A DNA stretch of 64,000 nt from Narthecium ossifragum (GCA_963920575.1 CAWUCF010000128.1:58928-122927); one strand, 5' to 3'; positions 48,301 to 61,000 are shown, numbered from the stretch's first letter. The notes: generated by a model not told the origin, from the letters alone. A program made the numbers and translations.

Positions 48301-50374
48301 GGATGATATTCAACAAAAAGAGTAATGAGAAATAAGAAAAAAAATTACCAAGGCCTAGTATTAAAAAGTGTAGGAAAATGCAAAAAAGATAAAAGATAAA
48401 AGCTTGCTATTTTGGAGGCTGAGGATCCGGGGATTCGACGTGCTCGATCCGGTAGCCAGGGGCTTCGAGGAGGCCTGCCTTGGATGATATTCAGCAAAAA
48501 GATGAATGAGAAATAAGAAAGAAAATTAGCAAGGCCTAGTATCAAAAAGTGAAGGAAAAGGAAAAAAGGATAAAAGGTAAAAGCATGCTATTTTGCAGAC
48601 TGAGGATCCGGGGATTCGACGTGTCCGATCTGGTGGCCAGGGGCTTCGAGGTGGCCTGCCAGGGAGGATATTTAGCAAAAAGATGAATGAGAAAAAGGGT
48701 AAAAAATTAGCAAGGCCTAGTATCAAAAAGTGAAGGAAAAGGAAAAAAAAGTAAAAGGTAAAAGCTTGCTATTTTGGAGACTGAGGATCCGAGGATTCGA
48801 CGTGCTTGATCCGGTGGCCAGGTGCTTCGAGGAGGCCTGCCTGGGGTGATATTCAGGAAAAGATAAATGAGAAATAATAAAATAAATTAGCAAGGCCTAG
48901 TATCAAAAAGTGAAGGAAATGGCAAAAGGTAAAAGCTTGCTATTTTGCAGGCTGAGGATCCGGGGATTCGACGTGTCCGATCCGGTGGCCAGGGGCTTCA
49001 AGGAGGACTGTCTGGGATGATATTCAGCAAAAAGTTGAATGAGAAATAAGAAAAAAAAACTAGCAAGGCCTAGTATCAAAAAGTGAAGGAAAAGGCAAAA
49101 AGGCAAAAGATAAAAGCTTACTATTTTGCAGGCTGAGGAGCCGGGGATTCGACGTGTCCGATCCGGTGGAAACGGGATTCGAGGAGGCCTGCCTGGGATG
49201 ACATTTAGCAAAGAGATGAATGAGAAATAAGAAAAAAAATTAGCAAGGCCTAGTATCAAAAAGTGAAGGAAAAGGAAAAAAAGGTAAAAGGTAAAAGTTT
49301 GCTATTTTGGAGGCTGAGGATTCGGGGATTCGACGTGCCCGATCCGGTGGCCAGGGGGTTCGAGGAGACCTGCCTGGGATGATATTAAGCAAAAAGATGA
49401 ATTAGAAATAAGAAAAAAAAAATGGCAAGGCCTAGTATCAAAAAGTGAAGGAAAAGGCAAAAAAGGAAAAGGTAAAAGCTTGCTATTTTGGAAGTTGAGG
49501 ATCCGGGTATTCGACATGCCCGATCCGGGGCTTCGAGGAGGCATGCCTGGGATGATATTTAGCTAAAAGATGAATGAGAAAAAGGGAAAAAAATTCGCAA
49601 GAACTAGTATCAAAAAGTGAAGGAAAAGGCAAAAAAAGTAAAAGGTAAAAGCTTGCTATTTTGGAGGCTGAGGATCTGGGGATTCGACGTGCCCGATCCG
49701 GTGGCCAGGGGCTTCGAGGAGGCCTGCCTGGGATAATATTCTGCAAAAAGATAAATGAGAAATAAAAAAATAAATTAGCAAGGCCTAGTATCAAATAGTG
49801 AAGGAAAAGGCAAAAATGCAAAAGGTAAAAGCTTGCTATTTTGCATGCTGAGGATCCGAGGATTCGACGTGTCCGATTCAGTGGCCAGGGGCTTCGAGCA
49901 GGCCTGCCTGGGATGACATTTACCAAAAAGATGAATGAGAAATAAGAAAAAAATTTAGGAAAGCCTAGTATCAAAAAGTGAAGGAAAAGGCAAAAAAGGT
50001 AAAAGGTAAAAGCTTGCAATTTTGGAGGCTGAGGATCTGGGGATTCGACGTGCCCAATCCGGTGGCCAGGTGCTTCGAGGAGGCCTGCCTGGGATGATAT
50101 TCTGTAACAGGATGAATTAGAAATATGAAAAAAAAATAGCATGGTCTAGTACCAAAAAGTGAAGGAAAAGGCAAAAAAGGTAAAAGGTAAAAGCTTGCTA
50201 TTTTGGAGGTTGAGGATCCGGGGATTGGACATGCCCGATCCGTTGGCCAGGGGCTTCGAGCAGGCCTGCCTGGGATGATATTCAGCAAAAAGTTGAATGA
50301 GAAATAAGAAAAGAAATTAGCAAGGCCTAGTATCAAAAAGTGAAGGAAAATGCAAAAAAAAGTAAAAGGTAAAA

Positions 50375-53300
50375 GCTTGCTACTTTCTAGGCTGAGGATC
50401 CGAGGATTCGACCACCCCGATCCGGTGACCAGGGGCTTCGAGGAGGCCTGCCTGGGATTATATTCAGCAAATAGATGAATGAGAAAAAAGAAAATAAATT
50501 AGCAAGTTCTAGTATCAAAAAGTGAAGGAAAAGGCAAAAAAGGTAAAAGGTAAAAGCTTGCTATTTTCGAGGCTGAGGATCCGGGGATTCGACGTGCTCG
50601 ATCCGGTGGCCAGTGTCTTCGAGGAGGCCAACCTGGGATGATTTTCAGCAAAAAATGAATGAGAAATAACAAAAAAAATTAGCAAGGCTTAGTATGAAAA
50701 AGTGAAGGAAAAGGAAAAAATGTAAAAGGTAAAAGCTTGCTATTTTGCAGGCTGGGGATCCGGGGATTCAACGTGTCCGATCCGGTGGCCAGGGGCTTCG
50801 AGGAGGCCTTCCTGGGATGATATTTAGCAAAAAGATGAATGAGAAAAAGGTAAAAAAATTCGCAAGGCCTAGTATCAAAAAGTGAAGGAAAAGGCAAAAA
50901 AGGTAAAAGGTAAAAGCTTGCTATTTTGCAGGCAGAGGTTTCGAGGATTCGACGTGCCCGATCCGGTGGCCAGAGGCTTCAAGGAGGCCTACCTGGGATG
51001 ATATTCAGCAAAAAGATGAATGAGAAATAAGAAAAAAAATTAGCAAGGCCTAGTATCAAAAAGCGAAGGAAAAGGTAAAAAAGGTAAAAGGTAAAAGCTT
51101 GCTATTTTTGGAGGCTGAGGATCCAGGGATTCGACGTGCTCTATCCGGTGGCCAGGGTCTTCGAGGAAGCCTGGCTGGGATGGTATTCAGCAAAAAAATG
51201 AATGAGAAATAAGAAAAAATATTAGCAAGGCCTAGTTTCAAAAAGTGAAGGAAAAGGCAAAAAGGTAGAAGGTAAAAGCTTGCTATTTTGTAGGCTGAGG
51301 ATCCGGGGATTCGACGTGCTCGATCCGGTGGCCAGCGGATTCGAGTAGGCCTGCCGGGGATGATATTCAGCAAAAAGATAAATGAGAAATAAAAAAAAAA
51401 TTTAGGAAGGCCTTGTATCAAAAAGTGAGGGAAACAGCAAAAGGGCAAAAGGTAAAAGCTTGCTATTTTGCAGGCTGAGGACCCGAGGATTCGACGTGTC
51501 CAATTCAGTGGCCAGGGGCTTCAAGGAGGCCTGCCAGGGATGACATTTACCAAAAAGATGAATGAGAAATAAGAAAAAAAATTAGGAAATCCTAGTATCA
51601 AAAAGTAAAGGAAAAGGCAAAAAAGGTAAAAGGTAAAAGCTTGCAATTTTGGAGGCTGAGGATTTGGGGATTCGACGTGCCCAATCCAGTGGCCAGGGGC
51701 TTCGAGGAGGCTTGCCTGGGATGATATTCAGTAAAAAGATGAATGAGAAATAAGAAAAAAAATTAGCATGGCCTAGTATCAAAAAGTGAAGGAAAAGGCA
51801 AAAAAGGTAAAAGGTAAAAGCTTGCTATTTTTGAGGTTGAGGATCCGGGGATTCGACATGCTCGATCCGTTGGCCAGGGGCTTCGAGGAGGCCTACCTGG
51901 GATGATATTCAGCAAAAAGATGAATGAGAAATAAGAAAAAAAATTAGCAAGGCCTAGTATCAAAAAGCGAAGGAAAAGGCAAAAAAGGTAAAAGGTAAAA
52001 GCTTGCTATTTTTGGAGGCTGGGGATACAGGGATTCGACGTGCTCTATCCGGTGGCCAGGGTCTTCGAGGAGGCCTGGCTGGGATGGTATTCAGCAAAAA
52101 AATGAATGAGAAATAAGAAAAAAAATTAGCAAGGCCTAGTATCAAAAAGTGAAGGAAAAGGCAAAAAGGTAGAAGGTAAAAGCTTGCTATTTTGTAGGCT
52201 GAGGATCCGGGGATTCGACGTGCCCGATCTGGTGGCCAGGGGCTTCGAGGAGGAGTGCCTGGGATGATATTTTGCAAAAAGATGAATGAAAAAAAGGGAA
52301 AAAAATTCGCAAGGCCTAGTATCAAAGAGTGAAGGAAAAGACAAAAAAGGTTAAAGGTAAAAGCTTGCTGTTTTGGAGGCTGAGGATACGGGGATTCGAC
52401 GTGCCCGATCCGTTGGGCAGGGGCTTCGAGGAGGCCTGCCTAGGATGATATTCAGCAAAAAGATTAATGAGAAATAAGGAAAAAAATTAGCAAGGCCTAG
52501 TATCAAAAAGTGAAGTAAAAGGCAAAAAAGGTAAAAATGTAAAAGCTTGCTATTTTGGAGGCTGAGGATCCGGGGATTCGACGTGCCCGATCCGATGGCC
52601 AGGGGCATCGAGGAGACCTGTCTGGGACGATATTCAGCAAAAAGGTGAATGAGAAATAAGAAAAAAAATTAGCAAGGCCTAGTATCAGAAAGTGGAGGAA
52701 AAGGCAAAAAACGTAAAAGGTAAAAGCTTGCTATTTTGCAGGCTGAGGATCTGGGGATTCGACGTGTCCGATCCGGTGGCTATGAGCTTCGAGGAGTCTT
52801 GCCTGGGATGATATTTAGCAAAAAGATGAATGAGAAAAAGGAAACAAAATTCGCAAGGCCTAGTATCAAAGAGTGAAGGAAAAGGCAAAAAAGGTAAAAG
52901 GTAAAAGCTTGCTATTTTGTAGGCTGAACATCTGGGGATTCGACGTGTCCGATCCGGTGGCCAGGGGCTTCGAGGAGGGCTGCCTGGGATGATATTTAGC
53001 AAAAAGATGATTGAGAAAAAGGGAAGGAAAAGGCAAAAAAGGTAAAAGGTAAAAGCTTGCTGTTTTGGAGGCTGAGGATCCTGGGATTCGACATTCCCGA
53101 TCCGGTAGCCAGGGGCTTCGAGGAGGCCTCCCTGGGATGATATTCAGCAAAAATATGAATGAGAAATATGAAAAAAATTTAGCAAGGCCTAGTATCAAAA
53201 TGTGAAGGAAAAGGCAAAAAATGTAAAAGTTAAAAGCTTGCTAGTTTCTATGCTGAGGATCTGAGGATTCGACCAGTCTGATCCGGTGGGCAGGGGCTTC

Positions 53301-54720
53301 GAGGAGGCCTGCCTGGAAAGATATTCAGCAAAAAAATGAATGAGAAATACGAAAAAAAATTACCAAGGCCTAGTATCAAAAAGTGAAGGAAAAGGCAAAA
53401 AACGTAAAAGGTAAAAGCTTGCTATTTTTGAGGCTGAGGATCCGGGGATTCGACCTGCCCAATTCGGTTGCTTGGGGCTTCGAGGAGGCCTGCCTGGGAT
53501 GATATTTAGCAAAAAGGTGAATGAGAAACAAGAAAAAAAAACTAGCAAGGTCTAGTATCAAAAAGTGTAGGAAAAGGCAAAAAGGCAAAAGGTAAAACCT
53601 TGCTATTTTGCAGGCTGAGGATCCGGAGATTCGACGTTTCCAATCCGGTTGAAAGGGGCTTCGAGGAGGCCTGCCTGGGATGACATTTAGCAAAAAGATG
53701 AAGGAAAAGGCAAAAAAGGTGAAAGGTAAAAGCTTGCTGTTTTGGATGCTGAGGATCCTGGGATTCGACGTTCCCGATCCGGTGGCCAGGGGCTTCGAGG
53801 AGGCCTCCCTGGGATGATATTCAGCAAAAATATGAATGAGAAATAAGAAAAAAAATTTGCAAGGCCTAGTATCAAAAAGTGAAGAAAAAGGCAAAAAAGG
53901 TAAAAGGTAAAAGCTTGGAGGCTGAGGATCCGGGGATTCGACCACCCCGATCCGGTTGCCAGGGGCTTCGAGGAGGCCTGCCTGGGATGATATTCAGCAA
54001 AAAGATGAATGAGAAATAAGAAAAAAAATTAGCAAGGCCTAGTATCAAAAAGTGAAGGAAAAGGCAAAAAAGGTAAAAGGTAAAAGCTTGATACTTTCTA
54101 GGCTGAGGATCCGAGGATTCGACCACCCCAATCCGGTGACCAGGGGCTTCGAGGAGGCCTGCCTGGGATTATATTCAGCAAATAGATGAATGAGAAATAA
54201 GAAAATAAATTAGCAAGGTCTAGTATCAAAAAGTGAAGGAAAAGGCAAAAAAGGTAAAAGGTAAAATTGCTATTTTGGAGGCTGAGGATCCGGGGATTCG
54301 ACGTGCTCGATCCGGTGGCCAGTGTCTTCGAGGAGGCCTACCTGGGATGATTTTCAGCAAAAAATGAATGAGAAATAACAAAAACAATTAGCAAGGCTTA
54401 GTATAAAAAAGTGAAGGAAAAGGCAAAAATGTAAAAGGTAAAAGCTTGCTATTTTGCAGGCTGGGGATCCGGGGATTCAACGTGTCCGATCCGGTGGCCA
54501 GGGGCTTCGAGGAGGCCTTCCTGGGATGATATTTAGCGAAAAGATGAATGAGAAAAAGGGAAAAAAATTCGCAAGGCCTAGTATCAAAAAGTGAAGGAAA
54601 AGGCAAAAAAGGTAAAAGGTAAAAGCTTGCTATTTTGCAGGCAGAGGTTTCGAGGATTCGACGTGCCCGATCCGGTGGCCAGAGGCTTCAAGGAGGCCTG
54701 CCTGGGATGATATTCAGCAA
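50375..54720 (+). repeat. ~0.64-kb block duplicated at a ~3.71-kb offset
   Basis: TACTTTCTAGG with GACCACCCC and GGTGACCAGG occurs at 50,381 and 54,092. CAAATAGATGAATG, AGTGTCTTCGAGG, CTGGGGATCCGGGGATTCAAC and GCAGAGGTTTCGAGG follow in the same order in both. The paired segments are about 50,375-51,010 and 54,086-54,719. The offset drops from 3,711 to 3,709 across small indels. Confidence 0.83.
51055..52235 (+). repeat. ~0.28-kb block repeated at a 904-bp offset
   Basis: AAGCGAAGGAAAAGG is near 51,061 and 51,965. It is followed in both by CTATTTTTGGAGG, CTCTATCCGG, GGTCTTCGAGGA, GGATGGTATTCAG and AAGGTAGAAGG. The offset is five monomers. The match fades after about 51,330 and 52,235. Weaker relatives of the GGATGGTATTC monomer lie near 45,950 and 47,035. 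Confidence 0.7.
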
Positions 54721-55357
54721 AAAGAAGAATGAGAAATAAGAAAAAAAATTGTCAAGGCCTTGTATTAAAAAGTGAAGGAAAAGGCAAAAAAGGTAAAAAG
54801 TAAAAGTTTGCTATTTTGCGGGCTGAGGATCCGAGGATTCGACGTGTCCGATCTGGTGGCCAGGGGCTTCGAGGAGGACTGCTTGGGTTGATATTTAGCA
54901 AAAAGATGATTGAGAAATAAGAAAAAAAATTAGCAAGGCCTAGTATCAAAAAGTGCAGGAAAAGGCAAAAAGGTAAAAGGTAAAAGCTTGCTATTTTGTA
55001 GGTTGAGGATCCGGGGATTCGACGTGCCCGATCCGGTGGCCAGGGGCATATGGGAGGCCTGCCTGGGATGATATTCACCGAAAAGATGAATGAGAAATAG
55101 GGAAAAAATTTAGCAAGGCCTAGTAACAAAAAGTTAAGAAAAAGGCAAAAAAGGTAAAAGCTTGTTATTTTGGAGGCTGAGCATCCGGGGATTCGACGTG
55201 TCCGATTCGATAGCCAGGAGATTCGAGGAGCCCTTCCTGGGATAATATTCACCAAAAAGATGAATGAGAAATAAGAAAAAAAATTAGCAAGTCCTATTAT
55301 CAAAAAGTGAAGGAAAAAGCAAAAAAGGTAAAAGGTAAAAGCTTGCTATTTTGGAGG

Positions 55358-55362
55358 CTGAG
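55358..55362 (+). repeat. Target site duplication of the solo LTR, left copy (CTGAG)
   Basis: CTGAG precedes the element and recurs at 57,945-57,949. It is the same 5 bases at the same monomer phase as the chromovirus insertion at 39,907. Confidence 0.95.
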
Positions 55363-55652
55363 TGTGAGGACTCTTACCTCCAACCTGGTCTGACCGTGTT
55401 AGGTCGAGGGTCTGGGTTTGTGGTTTGGCCCGGTTGGCCTTGGGATGCGATCAGTTGATCGCATCGCTATTTTTGACTCCAGTGGCATTTTGATAAATAT
55501 GCTCCCTGGTGGTGAGTTTCACACCCGCGTTGCACACATGGCCTTTGATTGATGTATGTGTTTGATTAGAACCTTTAGGGCGCGTCCGATCGGAAGATCG
55601 GAGCTCGATCATGAGAGATCGAATCGGACGGCTGTGATGGATTCCAGCTTTC

Positions 55653-55660
55653 TATTTAAA
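55653..55660 (+). promoter_or_regulatory. TATA-like box of the solo LTR (TATTTAAA)
   Basis: TATTTAAA is followed 8-70 bases downstream by a long CT-rich tract (about 55,665-55,730). This arrangement is common at plant core promoters, where the start site falls in or near the pyrimidine patch. Promoter activity is inferred from arrangement only. Confidence 0.5.
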
Positions 55661-56184
55661 CCCCTTTCCTTTCTCTCTCTCTTTCTTTTCTTCTTCTCCT
55701 GCGTTCTCTTTCTCCTCTCTCTCCTGTGGCTGGGTGCTAGGGCATCGGAGGATGGATTTCGAGGAGCGGATTCCGGCGATCGGAGTTGGGGATGCGTGGA
55801 GGAGCTGCCCTATCTCTTCAAGTAGGTGTTTCTACCTCGATCTTTGGATCGGGTTCTCCTAGGATAGGTTTATTGTGCTTTCGCTGTAGGAATACATGTT
55901 AGCATATTGTGTAGCTTGTAGCACTTGTGATGTGGCTCGTTTTCAGTATTCCTACGTTGCGATTCCGGTATTTTAACGGTTGGTTTCCATTTTATCGCCG
56001 TTTATCGGTTTGCGGCCATTTTAACCTAAATTGGAGATTTAACCGTCAAAAATGTGATTTTTGTATACCATTGGATTCTCCATCGAGAATTACACTTGTA
56101 TGCAAAGTTTCATCGATTTCCAACATGATTTGATCCTTGAAATCTAAGATATTGGATTTCCGACACTGTTCTGATGAACTGTGC

Positions 56185-56575
56185 CTAAGGTCCGACGGTC
56201 GATCGGTGCATCGACCGTCAAGTGTTGTTTTACACTTTCTGGGCCTGGCGGTCGACCGTCGAATCGACCGTCGCATTGACCGTCGCATCGACCGTCAGGC
56301 TCTGTCGGGATTTTAGCCTCCCACGGTCGATGGGTCGATCGACCGTGGGTTCTCTCTTTTTCATCCTGCCTGACGGTCGACCGTCGGATCGACCGTCGCA
56401 TCGTCCGTGAGGCTCTGTCTCGTTTTGGGCTCCCGACAGTCGATGGGCCGATCGACCGTCGCCCATGTGCTTTTCCTCGTTTTGGCCTCACGGTCGATCG
56501 GTGGATCGACCGTGACATCGACCGTGGCCTCACGGTCGATCGGCGGATCGACTGTCGCATCGTCCGTGGGCCCTC
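56185..56575 (+). repeat. GATCGACC-rich minisatellite inside the solo LTR
   Basis: A GC-rich stretch built from near-palindromic CGGTCGAC, GGTCGATCGG and GATCGACCGT words. AGGCTCTGTC is repeated at 56,297 and 56,410, giving a unit near 113 bp with about three degenerate copies. Open frames over it are Arg, Asp, Thr and Ser-rich repeats with no protein character. Inverted words can pair and could form hairpins in LTR transcripts. Confidence 0.75.
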
Positions 56576-58049
56576 GAACATGGTTTTCTGGGTTTTCTTG
56601 AATGGCTTTCAATCGCGATTGATTCTTAAATATGTTTGGAAGTTTATAGGTGGATTTCATGATGTTTTCAAAGGATTTCTATCGGGTTTGAGGATCGAAT
56701 CGAGTATTTTCCCTTTTGGACGAAACTAGGGTTTTGATTGCATTTAATACCTGTTTGCTTGTAGTTAGATGCTTCTTTGATTGTCTAACCATTAGTTGGC
56801 CATGAGTGCTAGCTAATGGAGAACTGTGGAACCTTAGCCTCTTGCCGGCGAGTGTCGAGGGCTATTGTATAAATGTGGCCAGTTACCTGCGGGGTAACTG
56901 TGGAACCTTAGTCTGTCAGGTGCAAGAGAGCACTGAAGACTATTGTATATCTGTGTTCGATGCTTGGTTCAGTATCTTTGTTTGGTTAGCATAGATTACC
57001 TGTATTTGAGGCCTTTGCTATGCTTACCCTTTGGCTAGCTGTAAGCTATGCCTAGCCCTGTATGGTTAATGACATCTTGTTGCATGCTTATATCTCTTTG
57101 TCTGTGCCTGAGCATTGCATGCATCTTGATTGCATTAGAGGCATCTGAGGTTAGGCGGGCGATGGGTTGATCGCCGATCCGAGGCTCTCGGGTAGCTCGG
57201 ATCTAGCCATTAGGACCGCGGCTGGGTAGTCAGGATTAGGGTGATGGTTGATCAGAATCTCGTGTGATTGAGGATTACGCTAGTTAACTCTGATCAGTGT
57301 TTGAGGTTTAGAGGTCGTGTCGGTTCTCCAAGGTCAAGTGCTAAGGATGGTTGTCGATGTCCCCGACGTGTCCCCAGGCAGTGGATTCCTGCTGGGTAAA
57401 GGGTGCTCCTACTGGCTCTGACTCTTGTTTCCTCCCAGCGTGTTTGGTTGATGTTCCCAGCGTGGTCGGTTGAGAAGAGTAGGATCCCTTGGGGAATCGA
57501 TAGGGGTTATGGGACCCCGTGGCATTCTTTAGACTTAGACGGAGAAACGACACTATTGTTGTTTTCCTCCCTTCAGTGTGCCGTAGAGTAGAACCCTACT
57601 GAGCTTATCGCTCACTCCTACCCGGGATGCGTTTGCAGGTGCAGACGCCAGTTCTTCTTCAGTAGAGCAGGCGAGATCAGCTTTTGGCGGCGCGACTACA
57701 TCCAGAGGCGCTTGAGGTTGCTGGAGGATGATCACTTGTACACTTGATGGATTTTGTAAATTATGTATCATTAGAGGACTTTGAGATTTATGTATAATAT
57801 TCTTTTATTGGAAGATCTTGTAATGGTACAAATGATGTTATATGAATTGTATATCTGTCTACCTCTGTATTGTAAATTCTTTAAGTTTTTATATAATTCC
57901 GCTTTGTATCGCGCCACTTGGGTTTTCTGGGTCGGGGTGTGACACTGAGGATCCGGGGATTCGACGTGCCCGATCCGGTGGCCAGAGGCTTCGAGGAGGC
58001 CTGCCTGGGATGATATTCAGCAAAAAGATGAATAAGAAATAAGAAAAAA

Positions 58050-61000
58050 AATTAGCAAAGCCTAGTATCAAAAAGTGAAGGAAAAGGCAAAAAAGGTAAA
58101 AGGTAAAAGCTTGCTATTTTGAAGGCTGAGCATCCGGGGAATCGACGTGCCCGATTCGGTAGCCAGGAGCTTCGAGGAGGCCTGCCTGGGATGATATTCA
58201 CCAAAACGATGATTGAAAAATAAGAAAAAAAATTAGAAAGGCCTAGTATCAAAAAGTGAAGGAAAAGGCAAAAAAGGTAAAAGGTAAAAGCTTGCTATTT
58301 TGGAGGCTGAGGATCCGGACATTCGACGTGCCCGATTCAGTAGCCAGGAGCTTCGAGGAGGCCTGCCTGGGATGATATTCAACAAAAAGATGAATGAGAA
58401 ATAAGAAAATAAATTACCAAGGCCTAGTATCAAAAAGTGAAGGAAAAGGCAAAAAAGATAAAAGGTAAAAACTTGCTATTTTGGAGGCTGAGGAACCGGG
58501 GATTCGATGTGCTCGATCCGGTGGCCAGGTGCTTCGAGGAGGCCTGCCTGGGATGATATTGAGCAAAAACATGATTGAGAAAAAGGGAAAAAAATTCGCA
58601 AGGCCTAGTATCAAAAAGTGAAGGAAAAGGCAAAAAAGGTAAAAGGTAAAAGCTTGCTATTTTGGAGGCTAAGGATCCGGGGATTCGACGTGCCCGATCC
58701 GGTGGCCAGGGGCTTCGAGGAGGCCTGCCTGGGATGATATTCAGCAAAAAGACGAATGAGAATAAGGGAAAAAAATTACTAAGGCCTAGTATCAAAAAGT
58801 GAAGGAAAAGGCAAAAAAGGTAAAAGGTAAACACTTGCTATTTTGAAGGCTGAGCATCCGGGGATTCGACGTGCCTGATTCGGTAGGCAAGAGCTTCGAG
58901 GAGGCCTGCCTAGGATGATATTCACCAAAACGATGATTGAGAAATAAGAAAAAAAATTAGCAAGGCCTAGTATCAAAAAGTGAAGGAAAAGGCCAAAAAG
59001 GTAAAAGGTAAAAGCTTGCTATTTTGGAGGCTGAGGATCCGGAGATTCGACGTGCCCGATTCAGTAGCCAGGAGATTCGAGGAGGCCTGCCTGGCATGAT
59101 ATTCAACAAAAAGATGAATGTGAAATAAGAAAATTAATTAGCAAGGCCTAGTATCAAAAAGTGAAGGAAAAGGCAAAAAAGATAAAAGGTAAAAACTTGC
59201 TATTTTCGAGGCTGAGGAACCGGGGATTCGATGTGCCCAATCCGGCGGCCAGGTGCTTCGAGGACGCCTGCCTGGGATGATATTGAGCAAAAACATGAAT
59301 GAGAAAAAGGAAAAAAAATTCGCAAGGCCTAGTATCAAAAAGTGAAGGAAAAGACAAAAAAGGTAAAAGGTAAAAGCTTGTTATTTTGAAGGCTAATGAT
59401 CCGGGGATTGGACGTGCCCGATCCGGTGGCCAGGGGCTTCGAGGAGGCCTGCCTGGGATGATATTCAGTGAAAAGATGAATGAGAATAAGGGAAAAAAAT
59501 TACTAATGCCTAGTATCAAAAAGTGAAGGAAAAGGCAAAAAAGGTAAAAGGTAAACGCTTGCTATTTTGGACCCTGAGAATCCGGGGATTCAACGTGCCC
59601 GATCCGGTGGCCAGGGGCTTCGAGGAGGCCTGCCTGGGAAGATATTCGGCAAAAAGATGAATGAGAAATAAGAAAAAAAAATTAGCAAGGCCTAGTATCA
59701 AAAAGTGAGGGAAAAGGCAAAAAAGGTAAAAGATAAAAGCTTGCTATTTTGGAGGCTGAGGTTCCGGGGATTCGACGGGCCCGATCCGGTGGCCAGGGGC
59801 TTCGAGGAGGCCTGCCTGGGATGATATTCAGTAAAAAGATGAATGAGAAATAGGAAAAAAAAAATAGCAAGGCCTAGTATCAAGAATTGAGGGAAAAGGC
59901 AAAAAAGGTAAAAGATAAAAGCTTGCTATTTTGGAGGCTGAGGATCCGGGGATTCGACGGGCCCGATCCGGTGGCCAGGGGCTTCGAGGAGGCCTGCCTG
60001 GGATGATATTCAACAAAAAGATGATTGAGAAATAAGAAAAAAAATTAGCAATGCATAAAATCAAAAAGTCTAGGAAAAGGCAAAAAAGGTAAAATGTAAA
60101 AGCTTGCTATTTTGCAGGCTGAGGATCCGGGGATTCGACGTGCCCAATCCGGTAGCCAGGAGCTTCGAGGAGGCCTGCGTGGGAAGATATTCAACAAAAA
60201 GATTAATGAGAAATAAGAAAATAAATTAGCAAGGCCTAGTATCAAAAAGTGAAGGAAAAGGCAAAAAAGATAAAAGGTAAAAACTTGCTATTTTGGAGGC
60301 TGAGGAACCGGGGATTCGATGTGCCCGATCCGGTGGCCAGGTGCTTCGAAGAGGCCTGCCTGGGATGATATTGAGCAAAAACATGATTGAGAAAAAGGGA
60401 AAAAAATTCGCAAGGCCTAGTATCAAAAAGTGAAGGAAAAGGCAAAAAAGGTAAAAGGTAAAAGCTTGCTATTTTGGAGGCTAAGGATCCGTGGATTCGA
60501 CGTGCCCGATCTGGTGGCCAGGGGCTTCGAGGAGGCCTGCCTGGGATGATATTCAGCGAAAAGATGAATGAGAATAAGGGAAAAAAATTACTAAGGCCTA
60601 GTATCAAAAATTGAAAGAAAAGGCAAAAAATGTAAAAGGTAAACGCTTGCTATTTTGGACCCTGAGAATCCGGGGATTCAACGTGCCCGATCCGGTGGCC
60701 AGGGGCTTCGAGGGGTCCTGCCTGGGATGATATTCAGCAAAAAGATGAATGAGAAATAAGAAAAAAAAATTAGCAAGTCCTAGTATCAAAAAGTGAGGGA
60801 AAAGGCAAAAAAGGTAAAAGATAAAAGCTTTCTATTTTGGAGGCTTAGGATCCGGAGATTCGACGTGCCCGATTCGGTAGCCAGGAGCTTCGAGGAGGGC
60901 TGCCTGGGATGATATTCAGCAAAAATATGAATGAGAAATAATAAAAAAAATTAGCAAGGCCTAGTATCAAAAAGTGAAGGAAAAGGGAAAAAAGGTAAAA

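Larger units (their letters stand above)
45340..55362 (+). repeat. 181-bp satellite array, block 2 (~55 monomers)
   Basis: Same orientation and phase as block 1, of the variant-B-free class. Several monomers carry deletions at short direct repeats. About 50 bases are lost at 53,699-53,703 between two TGAA copies. A similar loss is near 53,029. Ten bases are lost near 49,525 (GATCCGGGGCTTCG), and eight near 53,917 (AGCTTGGAGG). The A-rich end often reads TTCGCAAGGCC instead of TTAGCAAGGCC. I see no gene or other element in this block. Confidence 0.95.
55363..57944 (+). mobile_element. Solo LTR of a long-LTR Ty3/gypsy element (2,582 bp)
   Basis: A non-satellite block with TGTGAGGACT at one end, GGGGTGTGACA at the other, and a CTGAG duplication outside. 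It contains no tRNA primer site, gag or pol. It has LTR-like content: a TATA-like box followed by a pyrimidine tract, and stretches resembling the 611-bp LTR (CTCACTCCTACCCGGG near 57,611; the ACTGTTG...TCCCTCCCTT region near 57,551; similar termini). It is therefore best read as a solo LTR left by recombination between the two LTRs of a chromovirus related to the element at 39.9 kb. Long LTRs of this size are common in Tekay/Del elements. A non-autonomous element with no recognisable coding region is the alternative. Confidence 0.85.

Noticed and set aside
55556..57771. Short open frames in the solo LTR, including Arg/Thr/Asp-rich repeats near 56.1-56.6 kb
   Set aside because: Their composition follows the GATCGACC minisatellite or the CT-rich tract. 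There are no domains and no conserved start context.
55363..57944. Complete second retrotransposon
   Set aside because: No internal primer site, no gag or pol domains and no terminal repeat pair within the 2.6 kb. A solo LTR fits better.
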